A stretch of 39,952 nucleotides of DNA from Terrisporobacter sp. Lineage in GTDB: Bacteria > Bacillota_A > Clostridia > Peptostreptococcales > Peptostreptococcaceae. The notes under the pieces were generated by a model that worked only from the letters and a program-made list of their open reading frames with translations, was not told the DNA's origin and did no database searches. The translations under genes and the position numbers were made by a program. Of the stretch, positions 1 to 7,570 are shown one piece after another; the stretch's first letter is position 1, and the number at the start of each line of letters is the position of its first letter. Location: the NCBI GenBank assembly GCA_029851945.1, contig JARKUZ010000095.1, positions 1-39,952 on the forward strand, in the 5' to 3' direction.

Positions 1-576
1 TTCTAGTCCTTTTACAATATCATCTAATGACATAAAAGGTGTATTTTTCTTATCTATAACTTGAGAAGTCATGTATGGTATATGAATGAATCCACCTTTT
101 ATATTAGGATATTTTTTATCTATCATATATAGTATTCCATACATTACATGATTACATACAAATGTTCCTGCTGTATATGATAAAGTAGCTGGTATATTAT
201 TATCATTCATATGCTTTACCATAGCTTTAACTGGTAAATTTGTAAAATAAGCTGGTTGACCATCTTCTTGAATTACTTCATCAGTTGGTTGATTTCCTTC
301 GTTATCTTTTATTCTAAAATCATTCATGTTTATAGCAACTCTTTCTGGAGTTATATCAAATCTTCCTCCTGCTTGTCCTATAGATATTACTATATCAGGA
401 TTATGAGTTTCTATTGCTTCTTCGATTGCTTTTACTGATTTTGTTTGAACTGTTGGTATAGTTAATTTTATAACTTCAGCTCCTCTTATATTATCACTTA
501 CTCTTTTTACAGCTTCCTCTGCTGGGTTTACTGGTTCTCCTCCAAATGGATCGAATCCTGTTAATAATATTTTCAT
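1..576 (-). CDS. pcp: Pyroglutamyl-peptidase I (pyrrolidone-carboxylate peptidase), C-terminus beyond left edge
   Basis: Cytoplasmic cysteine peptidase (family C15) that removes N-terminal 5-oxoproline from peptides. The visible 192 codons start [13 protein letters not shown], typical of the family. They contain the catalytic triad in the expected spacing: Glu78 in RFDITPER, Cys141 in GTFVCNH, and His165 in FIHIPYM. Family members are about 200-215 residues, so only about 20 C-terminal residues are missing. The start at 576 follows a GGAGG-type site. It is the last gene of a three-gene operon, 37 bp behind the DUF979 gene. The context suggests that the operon handles 5-oxoproline or pyroglutamyl peptides. 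The identification is secure; only the end is unseen. Confidence 0.96.
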   Translation of the reverse strand, partial: MKILLTGFDPFGGEPVNPAEEAVKRVSDNIRGAEVIKLTIPTVQTKSVKAIEEAIETHNPDIVISIGQAGGRFDITPERVAINMNDFRIKDNEGNQPTDEVIQEDGQPAYFTNLPVKAMVKHMNDNNIPATLSYTAGTFVCNHVMYGILYMIDKKYPNIKGGFIHIPYMTSQVIDKKNTPFMSLDDIVKGLE

Positions 577-613
577 GGTATTTCCTCCAATAATATTTCT
601 AATAATTATTTAA

Positions 614-1543
614 TTAAAATCCTAAAGTATACATTAAGAATATATGAACTACTAATAATGTTAATGCTACTGGAGCTTGTGCTTTTATTACTGCATTTTT
701 ATCTTTTAACTCAAGTAATGCTGCTGGTAACATATTAAAGTTGGCCGCCATTGGTGTTAATAGTGTTCCGCAATATCCTGCCGTTAATGCAAGTATTGAA
801 CATACTATAGGATCTCCACCTTGACTAAATACAAAAGGTAGTCCAACACCTACTGTTATAACTGAAAATGCAGCAAATGCATTCCCCATTATCATTGTAA
901 ATAATGCCATTCCTACACAATAAGCAATAACACCTGCTAATATATTTCCACTTGGTATAATACTTGATATTATAGAAGAAATTTTATCTCCTACACCAGC
1001 TGCTGTAAATAATACACCTAATGATGCTAATAATTGAGGTAATATTGTGAATGAACCCATTGATTGATACATTCTATTACTATCTTCTAAGAATTCTATT
1101 GGCTTAGCTTTAGTTATTATAAATGTTAATATTAAAGCTGATAATGAAGATATACCAATTGCAACTGTTCCTGGTAAAGGAGTAAACGATGCTATAATCA
1201 TAGCTACTGCAGCTATTAATAAAGAAGGTATAAATATTTTTAATCCTAATTTTTCTGCTTTTAAATTTGTAAAAGTTTCGTCTAATTGTTTTAGTGTTCC
1301 TATGTTTATTTGTTTAGTAGCTGATAAAATAGCTATTATAACTATTAATAAACCTACTACTGGACTTGGCATGTAATTTCCAAATATAAATATTACTGAA
1401 AGTATTCCCCAAAATGCAGCTGTACCTAATCTTGTTTTATGATTAACATCTTTTAAAGTAAATACCATCGTAATTCCCATATATAGTCCTATCATCATGT
1501 AGAATACTTCTAATAAAACATTCGAAAGTTGTGTTATATCCAT
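614..1543 (-). CDS. DUF979 membrane protein, probable transporter subunit
   Basis: A 309-residue polytopic membrane protein with about eight to nine hydrophobic segments across its length, matching the DUF979 family. The family is almost always paired with DUF969. The start codon overlaps the stop of the upstream DUF969 gene by one base (TAATG), which implies translational coupling and a two-component membrane complex. Next to pcp, the pair is best read as a carrier for 5-oxoproline or a related compound. I recall that role from genome-wide fitness studies of proteobacterial homologues. Nothing in the sequence proves the substrate. The family call is firm and the substrate is inference. Confidence 0.85.
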   Translation of the reverse strand: MDITQLSNVLLEVFYMMIGLYMGITMVFTLKDVNHKTRLGTAAFWGILSVIFIFGNYMPSPVVGLLIVIIAILSATKQINIGTLKQLDETFTNLKAEKLGLKIFIPSLLIAAVAMIIASFTPLPGTVAIGISSLSALILTFIITKAKPIEFLEDSNRMYQSMGSFTILPQLLASLGVLFTAAGVGDKISSIISSIIPSGNILAGVIAYCVGMALFTMIMGNAFAAFSVITVGVGLPFVFSQGGDPIVCSILALTAGYCGTLLTPMAANFNMLPAALLELKDKNAVIKAQAPVALTLLVVHIFLMYTLGF

Positions 1544-2232
1544 TATTGTGCACCTCCTACATTATTTTTTCTAGAACCATATTTTTTCTGTAATTTGATA
1601 TCTAATAATTTATTTTGTACTATCCATAAAGCTAATGCTATAACTGCTACTGGAATAGCTGCTTTACTTAAAGCTAATGTATCTGCTTGTATACCTAAAC
1701 CTTCTAATGTAGAAGCTATTAAAAGTATACCTGAATTGGCCATAAATACATTTTGGCCATAAAAGTTTCCTATATTATCTGATGCTGAAGAATAAGCTCT
1801 TATCTTATCTAAATCTTCTTCATCTAATTCTCCATATTTAGCAATGGCTGCACCTTCTGCCATTGGACTTACTAAGGGTCTTACAAATTGAGGATGTCCT
1901 CCAAGGGTAACCCCCATAGCTATAGTCAAATCTCTTATAAAAGTATATCCACTAAGTAATATACCTGTAGATAATCCTTTGGCTTTCTTTATAAGCATTA
2001 CTGCTTTAGCCTTTAATCCATATCTTTCACATAGACCTATTACTGGAACCGTTAACATGAATAAACAAGTCGCTCTATTTGCCATAAAACCTTCACCTAG
2101 AGTACTTAATATTTCTATTATATTCATGTCAGCAACTAGACCGGTAGCCACTCCAGCGGTTACTACTACTGCTATTGTATCTAGCTTCATAGCGAAACCT
2201 ACTATTATTATTAATATTCCTACTAACTCCAT
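1543..2232 (-). CDS. DUF969 membrane protein, probable transporter subunit
   Basis: A 229-residue integral membrane protein of the DUF969 family and first gene of the DUF969-DUF979-pcp operon. Hydrophobic segments are visible near residues 3-35, 48-66, 90-110 and 165-205. A charged patch lies between (AKYGELDEEDLDKIRAYSS, about 130-148), followed by a conserved-looking SASDNIGNFYGQN stretch. The start at 2232 has GGGAG about 8 bases upstream. A good vegetative-type promoter lies at 2284-2312. With DUF979 it probably forms one transporter. The pcp linkage suggests 5-oxoproline as cargo, which is inferred and not shown. Confidence 0.85.
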   Translation of the reverse strand: MELVGILIIIVGFAMKLDTIAVVVTAGVATGLVADMNIIEILSTLGEGFMANRATCLFMLTVPVIGLCERYGLKAKAVMLIKKAKGLSTGILLSGYTFIRDLTIAMGVTLGGHPQFVRPLVSPMAEGAAIAKYGELDEEDLDKIRAYSSASDNIGNFYGQNVFMANSGILLIASTLEGLGIQADTLALSKAAIPVAVIALALWIVQNKLLDIKLQKKYGSRKNNVGGAQ

Positions 2233-2283
2233 AACGTCATCTCCCTTTCTTAACTTTTTTCTTTGTCGTCGTTAGTTTAACTT

Positions 2284-2312
2284 ATTATATAATTTTATCA
2301 TAGCTATGTAAA
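2284..2312 (-). promoter_or_regulatory. Promoter of the DUF969-DUF979-pcp operon
   Basis: Read on the minus strand: -35 TTTACA (2312-2307), a 17-base spacer and -10 TATAAT (2289-2284). Transcription would start near 2277, giving a leader of about 45 bases to the DUF969 start. Confidence 0.7.
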
Positions 2313-2782
2313 TATATTTTTGTATATAAATAAAACAATTGTCAGAAAATATCGAATTAATTTAATATTTCCACCCTGACTTTCATATATACAACTTGTA
2401 AATTTTAATTTCATAAAATATTATTTCATAAATTTAAAATTTACAAAATTTATGCATCACACTATAGTTTAAATATAAAAATACTAAAAAATTTTTCTGC
2501 AAAATATATATGAATTTTTAATTTATCTATATATAATAAATGAATTTCTATGAATAATAAAATAATAAAATAATATAAGATACAATCTTCTCAAATTATG
2601 ATAGCTTTTTGATGTATGTATGCTTTAATAAAATTGATGATATTAAATTTTTAGATAATGCTAAAAAATATCACTGGCGTTGTTAATACTTCTCTATTTT
2701 ACAACATAGTGGCTAAAGAATTAATGATTTCAGAGAATGGAATTAGGGTTAAAGATAAACTTTAAATATAAGGAGTAATAAT
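2313..2782. other. Gene-poor stretch with a possible gene remnant
   Basis: Very AT-rich and without a complete gene. A short open frame at 2658-2765 on the plus strand (35 residues, ending VAKELMISENGIRVKDKL and a stop) reads like the C-terminus of a lost gene. It has no convincing ribosome binding site, and I do not recognise the family. It lies just upstream of the broken oxidoreductase and fits a decaying region. Confidence 0.3.
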
Positions 2783-3597
2783 ATGAAAAAATATAATTGA
2801 GCAATACTAGGTACAGGACCTATTGGTAGAGAGATGACCTTAGCTTTAAAAGAAGTGAATGGTGAAATATACGCAGTTGCTAATAGAAGTATAGAAAAAG
2901 CCAAATCCTTTGGCAAAAAGTTTGGTGTTACAAAAATTCATGAAAATTGTGATGAAATGCTTGAAGATCCAAATGTGGATATAGTATATATTTCAACACC
3001 TCACAATGCTCACTATGAATATTTATTAAAAGCAGTAAAAAATAATAAGCATGTACTTTGTGAGAAAGCAATTACAGTTAACTCAAAACAGTTAGAAGAA
3101 GTTGTAAATAATATGATGTAAATAATCCTTTCTTCAGTAAAGAACTAGCTGGCGGTGCCTTACTTGATATAGGCGTTTATGCTACTTCTTTCGCTAGATT
3201 TTTCATTGAAAGCAAGCCAAACACAATACTTACTACGGCGAATTATTTTGAAACTGGTGTAGATGAGCAATCTGGTATCATCCTTAAAAATGATTGTGGA
3301 CAAATGGCAGTTATGGCTTTAACAATGAGAGCTAAACAGCCTAAACGTGGTTTAGTATCTGGAGAATTAGGATATATAGAAGTAAATAATTATCCAAGAG
3401 CAAATAAAGCTACAATAATTTATACAGAAGACAATAGGACAGAAGAAATCATATTAGGTGATACTTCTAAGGCTTTATGTTATGAAGTTGAAGATATGCA
3501 AAATTATATAACTAACAAAACTGGAAATGAGCAGCTTCAATTAACTATGGATGTTACACATATTTTAAACGAAGTTAGAAATCAATGGGGATTTGTT
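2783..3597 (+). pseudogene. Broken Gfo/Idh/MocA-family oxidoreductase
   Basis: Remnant of an NAD(P)-dependent sugar or inositol dehydrogenase-like protein. A good AAGGAG site precedes ATG 2783, but codon 6 is TGA (2798-2800), where relatives have Trp (MKKYN-W-AILGTGPI). The Rossmann GTGPIG motif and the conserved EKAITVN segment are present in frame up to a stop at 3119-3121. The reading then resumes in another frame at NPFFSKELAGGALLDIGVYATS. The central stretch (about 50-60 residues by family expectation) is deleted. The C-terminal half is intact to NQWGFVY, where the sequence runs abruptly into the 3' end of the convergent truncated licT gene. It therefore carries one nonsense mutation, one internal deletion with frameshift, and one terminal deletion. 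Confidence 0.88.
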
Positions 3598-4043
3598 TAC
3601 CATTCTATTCCCAGTTTATCTTTAATAAGCCTAATAGCATATTCTCCTATTAAGTACTCACTTTTATAAAACTGTTTAACTTCCCATAACAATGGATTTG
3701 GAAACATCATTCCATTATTAAATCTTTTTATAGCAAAGTTAATATGGTCTGTTAAAGTTATGTATATATTTTCATTTAATCTTTTGCCTAATGTTCTCTT
3801 TGAATAACTTATTATTTCATGGGATACTCTAAAATGCTCCATTGGAAGCTTTTCTAATAATTCCTTAAATTTATCTATGGTAGACTTACTATTCATCACA
3901 AAAACCTTCTCGATACGTTTTTTATCAACTATATCTCCTTCTTTTGCTTTAAATCCTAATCCTTTTCCCATGACAACAACTTCTTTATTATTTGCATCAT
4001 AAGCACAAATAAAACTATTATTAATCACTTTTGTTACTTTCAT
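3597..4043 (-). pseudogene. Truncated LicT/BglG-family transcriptional antiterminator (CAT domain plus partial PRD1)
   Basis: Encodes 148 residues against about 280 for the family. Residues 1-56 (MKVTKVINNSFICAYD..., then VVMGKGLGF, AKEGD) are a complete co-antiterminator RNA-binding domain. Residues about 65-148 are the first part of PRD1, including the SHEIISYSKR, LTDHINFAIKR and AYLI-like regions, ending LGIEW-stop. In full-length relatives this point continues into the rest of PRD1 and PRD2. The stop is supplied by the fused remnant of the convergent oxidoreductase, so it arose by deletion. The ATG at 4043 is preferred to an upstream TTG at 4055 because it matches the family N-terminus. 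It is known for LicT/SacY that the isolated CAT domain binds RAT RNA and can antiterminate constitutively, so residual activity is possible. Confidence 0.87.
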
Positions 4044-4087
4044 AAATATTATCAAGCCTCTTTCTAATAATTTTTTAACACAAAAAT

Positions 4088-4141
4088 GACCAAACTTTAT
4101 AACACATTAAACAAAGCTTTAATGTACTATAAAATTTGGTC
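4088..4141 (-). terminator. RAT-associated intrinsic terminator in the licT leader
   Basis: Inverted repeat with arms 4088-4111 and 4118-4141, 21 of 24 positions paired, followed on the minus strand by ATTTTTGTG. Its 5' arm shares the final GACC with the RAT, so the two structures exclude each other, as in bgl/sac-type leaders. Confidence 0.75.
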
Positions 4142-4166
4142 TTGCCTGCATAATCAGTAACATGCC
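4138..4166 (-). promoter_or_regulatory. RAT (ribonucleic antiterminator) target of a BglG/LicT-family protein
   Basis: On the minus strand this 29-base element begins GGCATGTTACTG, has a short AT-rich loop, and ends GCAGGCAAGACC. The conserved halves GTTACTG and GCAGGCAA match the known RAT consensus (GGATTGTTACTG...GCAGGCAAAACC) except in the second, third and fourth-last positions. It overlaps the terminator at 4088-4141. The layout implies that licT was autoregulated by sugar-dependent antitermination. Confidence 0.85.
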
Positions 4167-4201
4167 AAATTAGTTTCATATCCATTTGTTACTATGCTTA
4201 A

Positions 4202-4230
4202 ATGATATCGTTTTCTAAATTAAATGTCAT
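4202..4230 (-). promoter_or_regulatory. Promoter of the licT remnant with an overlapping cre-like site
   Basis: Minus strand: -35 ATGACA (4230-4225), 17-base spacer, -10 TATCAT (4207-4202). A sequence TAGAAAACGATATCA (4217-4203) covers the -10 and fits the CcpA cre consensus WTGNAANCGNWNNCW at every fixed position but one. This suggests carbon catabolite repression. The start point would be about 30 bases before the RAT. Confidence 0.6.
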
Positions 4231-4356
4231 TACAAAATTTTTATTTTTAATATTTTTTATTTTTAACATCTTTATATTTTAATATTTTTCTTTTTAATTT
4301 TTAAATAAAAATTTTAATTTATATCAATTTAACATTCATATAACTTGATTTCATAT

Positions 4357-4362
4357 TATAAT
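4357..4362 (+). promoter_or_regulatory. Candidate -10 element for the OPT transporter gene
   Basis: TATAAT 24 bases before the start codon, with a weak -35 (TTCATA, 16-base spacer). The leader would be very short. The ribosome binding site AAGGGGGG at about 4371-4378 is strong. The rest of 4231-4356 is AT-rich with nothing recognisable. Confidence 0.4.
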
Positions 4363-4385
4363 ATATAAAAAAGGGGGGAATTAAA

Positions 4386-6308
4386 ATGAATAAAAAATTA
4401 CCTAAAGGCGCTTATGGAGGTGTCTCTGGTAAAGATTATGTACCTTACATAACAGATAAGTCAAGAACTGGCGGAAATATAGCCGTTCTAGTTATAGGTA
4501 TCATATTATCAGCAGTTTTTGCTGCTTCAACTGCATACTCAGGTATGAAAGCTGGTCTTACAGTGGCTGCCGGTATTCCTGGTGCAATAATAGGTTCAGC
4601 TCTAGTTAGTATTTTCGCAAAACAAAAGGGAATACTTGGAAAAAACTTAATCCAAGGTATGTCTAGTGGTGGGGAGTCTGTTGCTAGTGGACTTATTTTC
4701 GTTTTACCTGCTGTAATTTTAATAGGTGGTAAGATAACATTTTTAGAAGGAATTGCAGTTGGTATTGGTGGTGTTTTATTTGGTATTGGTATAGCATCAC
4801 TTGTTCACAATTATTTAATAGTTGAAGAGCATGGTAAATTAGTTTATCCTGAATCAATGGCTATTTCTGAAACATTAGTAGCGTCTGATCACGGTGGAGA
4901 TTCTATGAAGTATATGGGAATGGGATTCGGTATTGGTGGAGCTATAACTGTTTTAACTAGTTCATTTTTAAATGTTACAAACAATGTAATTACTTTTATA
5001 GGAAGTAAATGGTACAAATGGAAGTTTGATTTAGAAGTTAATCCACTTTTATTAGGAATTGGATTTATTGTAGGTCTTGATGTTTCATTAACAATGTTTG
5101 CAGGGTCTATATTATCAGCATTTGGTATAACTCCTTTAATTGGTTACTTTGTTGACATGGCTGGAGAAAGTGCTGTTGTTTGGAATAATCCATCAATGGC
5201 TATAAACCAAATGGATGTGCAAACTATTGCTGGTAGCTATGTTAAATACATTGGTGCAGGTATGATGCTTTGTGGTGGATTGATTGGAGCAATAAAACTT
5301 ATACCTACTATAATAGCTTCTATTAAAGAAACTGTAAAAGCAAAATCGTCTTCTACAGATTCTAATGGTTCTTCTATTGAAATGATAATATTATTAGGTG
5401 GTGTAGTAATAGGATTTATAGCTGCATTTTTAATATCTGGTGGTAACTTTATGATGGCCATAGTTGGTGCTATATTATCACTTATTTTATCATTATTATT
5501 TGTCATAGTTGCAGGACGTCTAACAGGTACTATAGGAACATCTAACCTTCCTGTATCTGGTATGACAATAGCTTCTTTAGTAATAGCTACTTTAATATTC
5601 GTTATTATGGGATGGACATCTTCAGAAAACAATAAATCATTACTTCTATTTGGTTCATTTATAGTTGTTGCCATAGCAATTGCTGGTGGATACTGTCAAT
5701 CTCAAAAAGTAACTTATGTAATCGGTGGTAATAAAAATGAAATGCAACGTTACTTTGCAATAGCTAGTATAGTTGGTGTTGTAGTAGTTGTTGGTGTAAT
5801 GATATTATTATCAGATCAACTTAAAATAACTGGTGATAATCCACCTTTCGCTCTACCTCAAGCTAACTTAATGTCAACATTAACATCTGGTATAATGTCA
5901 GGTGATTTACCTTGGGTTATGATAATAGTAGGTGTATTTATGGCAATAGTTTTATATTTATTAGATCTTCCTATAATGACAGTTGCTATAGGATTCTATT
6001 TACCAATTGCCACTACTTCTATAATATTAGTTGGTGCTTTAATCCGTGTATTCGTTGAAAAAACTTCTAAGAGTGATAAGGATAAAGAAGTTAAAGTCTC
6101 TAATGGTATAAGTTTATCTTCAGGTTTAGTTGCTGGTGGTTCTATATTAGGACTTATAGGTATCATATGCCAAGTCACAGGTATAGTTGGTGGAAATGTT
6201 CCTAGTGGATTTGCTGCTGGCAATGGTATGGCAATAATTTTACTAGTTCTTTTAGTTATCTTTGCTACTATACCTATTATGAAATCTAAGGTAAAAAATA
6301 ATGAATAA
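4386..6308 (+). CDS. OPT-family oligopeptide transporter
   Basis: A 640-residue polytopic membrane protein of the oligopeptide transporter (OPT) family, which imports peptides or peptide-like metal chelates with protons. The N-terminus (LPKGAYGGVSGKDYVPYI) is followed by a first membrane segment and the SAVFAASTAYSGMKAGLTVAAGIPGAIIG stretch characteristic of bacterial OPT members. About 14-16 hydrophobic segments are spread across the protein. A charged cytoplasmic linker lies near residues 313-332 and another near 557-573. Length is normal for the bacterial group. The gene overlaps the following PqqD-like gene by 8 bases, so the two are co-translated. The substrate cannot be told from the sequence; the nearby pyroglutamyl peptidase fits peptide scavenging. 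Confidence 0.9.
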   Translation: MNKKLPKGAYGGVSGKDYVPYITDKSRTGGNIAVLVIGIILSAVFAASTAYSGMKAGLTVAAGIPGAIIGSALVSIFAKQKGILGKNLIQGMSSGGESVASGLIFVLPAVILIGGKITFLEGIAVGIGGVLFGIGIASLVHNYLIVEEHGKLVYPESMAISETLVASDHGGDSMKYMGMGFGIGGAITVLTSSFLNVTNNVITFIGSKWYKWKFDLEVNPLLLGIGFIVGLDVSLTMFAGSILSAFGITPLIGYFVDMAGESAVVWNNPSMAINQMDVQTIAGSYVKYIGAGMMLCGGLIGAIKLIPTIIASIKETVKAKSSSTDSNGSSIEMIILLGGVVIGFIAAFLISGGNFMMAIVGAILSLILSLLFVIVAGRLTGTIGTSNLPVSGMTIASLVIATLIFVIMGWTSSENNKSLLLFGSFIVVAIAIAGGYCQSQKVTYVIGGNKNEMQRYFAIASIVGVVVVVGVMILLSDQLKITGDNPPFALPQANLMSTLTSGIMSGDLPWVMIIVGVFMAIVLYLLDLPIMTVAIGFYLPIATTSIILVGALIRVFVEKTSKSDKDKEVKVSNGISLSSGLVAGGSILGLIGIICQVTGIVGGNVPSGFAAGNGMAIILLVLLVIFATIPIMKSKVKNNE

Positions 6309-6639
6309 TGAGGATGTATTAAATTTAGTTTTCAAAATTAGTAATAATATCAGCTATGATGTTAAAAATGAAACTGTAACTATTTTAGAAAAACAAGATC
6401 ACTTCATACAAAAGTTTTTTAGAAAATTAAAGTTTAAAATTCCTATGTATAAGAAAATAGAACTAGATAAGTATAGCAGTTTTGTGTTTTTGCAAATAGA
6501 TGGCAAAAAAACTGTAAAAGAAATTGGCTACAATTTAGAAAGTGCTTACGGCGAAGATTCTCATCCTCTTTATGAAAGACTATTAATATTTTTAAATCAT
6601 ATTGAGTGCAACTGTAAATATGTTGAGAGAGTAAATTAA
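6301..6639 (+). CDS. PqqD-family small protein coupled to the OPT transporter
   Basis: A 112-residue soluble protein whose C-terminal two-thirds resembles the PqqD fold. The family feature FLQIDGKKTVKEIGYNLESAYGEDSHPLYERLLIFLNHIE (start about residue 63) corresponds to the hydrophobic core and 'IDG..T..EI...L' pattern of PqqD peptide chaperones. PqqD domains normally present a precursor peptide to a radical-SAM enzyme. No such modifying enzyme or precursor is adjacent here; the radical-SAM gene next door is a glycyl-radical activase on the other strand. The start lies inside the OPT gene (8-base overlap), so expression is tied to the transporter. The function is unknown. An accessory role in peptide uptake is only a guess. 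Confidence 0.7.
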   Translation: MNNEDVLNLVFKISNNISYDVKNETVTILEKQDHFIQKFFRKLKFKIPMYKKIELDKYSSFVFLQIDGKKTVKEIGYNLESAYGEDSHPLYERLLIFLNHIECNCKYVERVN

Positions 6640-6710
6640 ATAAAACCTATTATGCTATGTGTAGTGAATATAATTAATTTTAGTAAGTAAAAACTTAATT
6701 ATAAAAATTA

Positions 6711-6741
6711 AAAAGGGATGAACTTTTAGTTCATCCCTTTT
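6711..6741. terminator. Bidirectional terminator between the OPT/PqqD genes and yjjW
   Basis: Perfect 13-bp stem (AAAAGGGATGAAC with its complement) and a 5-base loop, giving a T-run on both strands. It serves the plus-strand gene ending at 6639 and the minus-strand gene ending at 6762. Confidence 0.9.
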
Positions 6742-6761
6742 ATTATATAATTTTAATTAAA

Positions 6762-7568
6762 TTAATTTTTTCCAATTATATCAAAATACTTTTGCATTTC
6801 TTCTTTATTAGGACTTATCTCTCCATGTAGCTCTAAACCTTCTTTTCTTACACCATATTTTCTATAAGTGTTAAGCTTAATTTTACATTTATTATCTACA
6901 ATCCTTGCTATTTCTCTGACTGTAGATTCATTATTCATATTTGGAGCAATTACAGTTCTCACTTCATGAAGTTTATCTTTATCTAAAAGATATTTTAAGT
7001 TTTTTAATACAATATCATTATTGCATCCTGTAATCTTTTTATGCTCGTATTCGTCTATACTCTTGACATCTAGCATAAATTTATCTGTATGCTTAACTAA
7101 TTCTTCATATTCACTTAAATCAATACTTCCATTAGTATCTGCAAAACAAGTTAAATTAAGTTCATCTTTTACTTTTTTAAATAATTCTACTAAAAAATCT
7201 GCATTAAGGGTACATTCTCCACCACTTACAGTTATCCCCTGTATAAAAGGTGCTATTTCTTTTATTTCATTAAAAAGTTTATCTACAGTATAATCAATAA
7301 CTTTAGGAGTTGATAAGTGTTCACAAGTTCTAATACATTGGTCACAATCTACACAAGTATCTTTATTCCATATAACCTTTTTATTTATAACTTCTAACGC
7401 ATTTACTGGGCAAGTTTTTACACATTTGCCACAGTTTATACACTTATTAATAGTTTCTGGATTGTGGCAATAAGTACATTTAAAGTTACATCCTTGAAAA
7501 AATATTGCTGTCCTATTTCCCGGTCCATCTATACAAGAAAAAGGAATTATCTTATTAATTAATGCCAT
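6762..7568 (-). CDS. yjjW: YjjW-type glycyl-radical-enzyme activase (radical SAM)
   Basis: A 268-residue S-adenosylmethionine radical enzyme that installs the glycyl radical on its partner, the YjjI protein encoded just upstream (2-bp gap). The radical-SAM cluster motif CxxxCxxC is at Cys27, Cys31 and Cys34 (GCNFKCTYCHNPE). An inserted ferredoxin-like domain carries two four-Cys sets, Cys43/46/49/53 and Cys72/75/78/82, for auxiliary [4Fe-4S] clusters. The TVSGGE motif that binds SAM follows near residue 114. Length and domain order match glycyl-radical activases with auxiliary clusters. Pairing with a YjjI-family enzyme fixes the subgroup. It requires anaerobic conditions and so suits a strict anaerobe. 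Confidence 0.92.
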   Translation of the reverse strand: MALINKIIPFSCIDGPGNRTAIFFQGCNFKCTYCHNPETINKCINCGKCVKTCPVNALEVINKKVIWNKDTCVDCDQCIRTCEHLSTPKVIDYTVDKLFNEIKEIAPFIQGITVSGGECTLNADFLVELFKKVKDELNLTCFADTNGSIDLSEYEELVKHTDKFMLDVKSIDEYEHKKITGCNNDIVLKNLKYLLDKDKLHEVRTVIAPNMNNESTVREIARIVDNKCKIKLNTYRKYGVRKEGLELHGEISPNKEEMQKYFDIIGKN

Positions 7569-7570
7569 AA

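Noticed and set aside
2798..2800. Recoded TGA (selenocysteine) in the oxidoreductase
   Set aside because: No SECIS-like hairpin was noticed. The position is Trp in relatives, and the gene has other lesions.
4113..4120. AAAGCTTT palindrome as a separate operator
   Set aside because: It is the loop region of the RAT-linked terminator hairpin.
5237..5674. Long minus-strand open frame inside the OPT gene
   Set aside because: It is the antisense shadow of a well-conserved transporter, with no ribosome site and odd Pro/Ile-rich composition.
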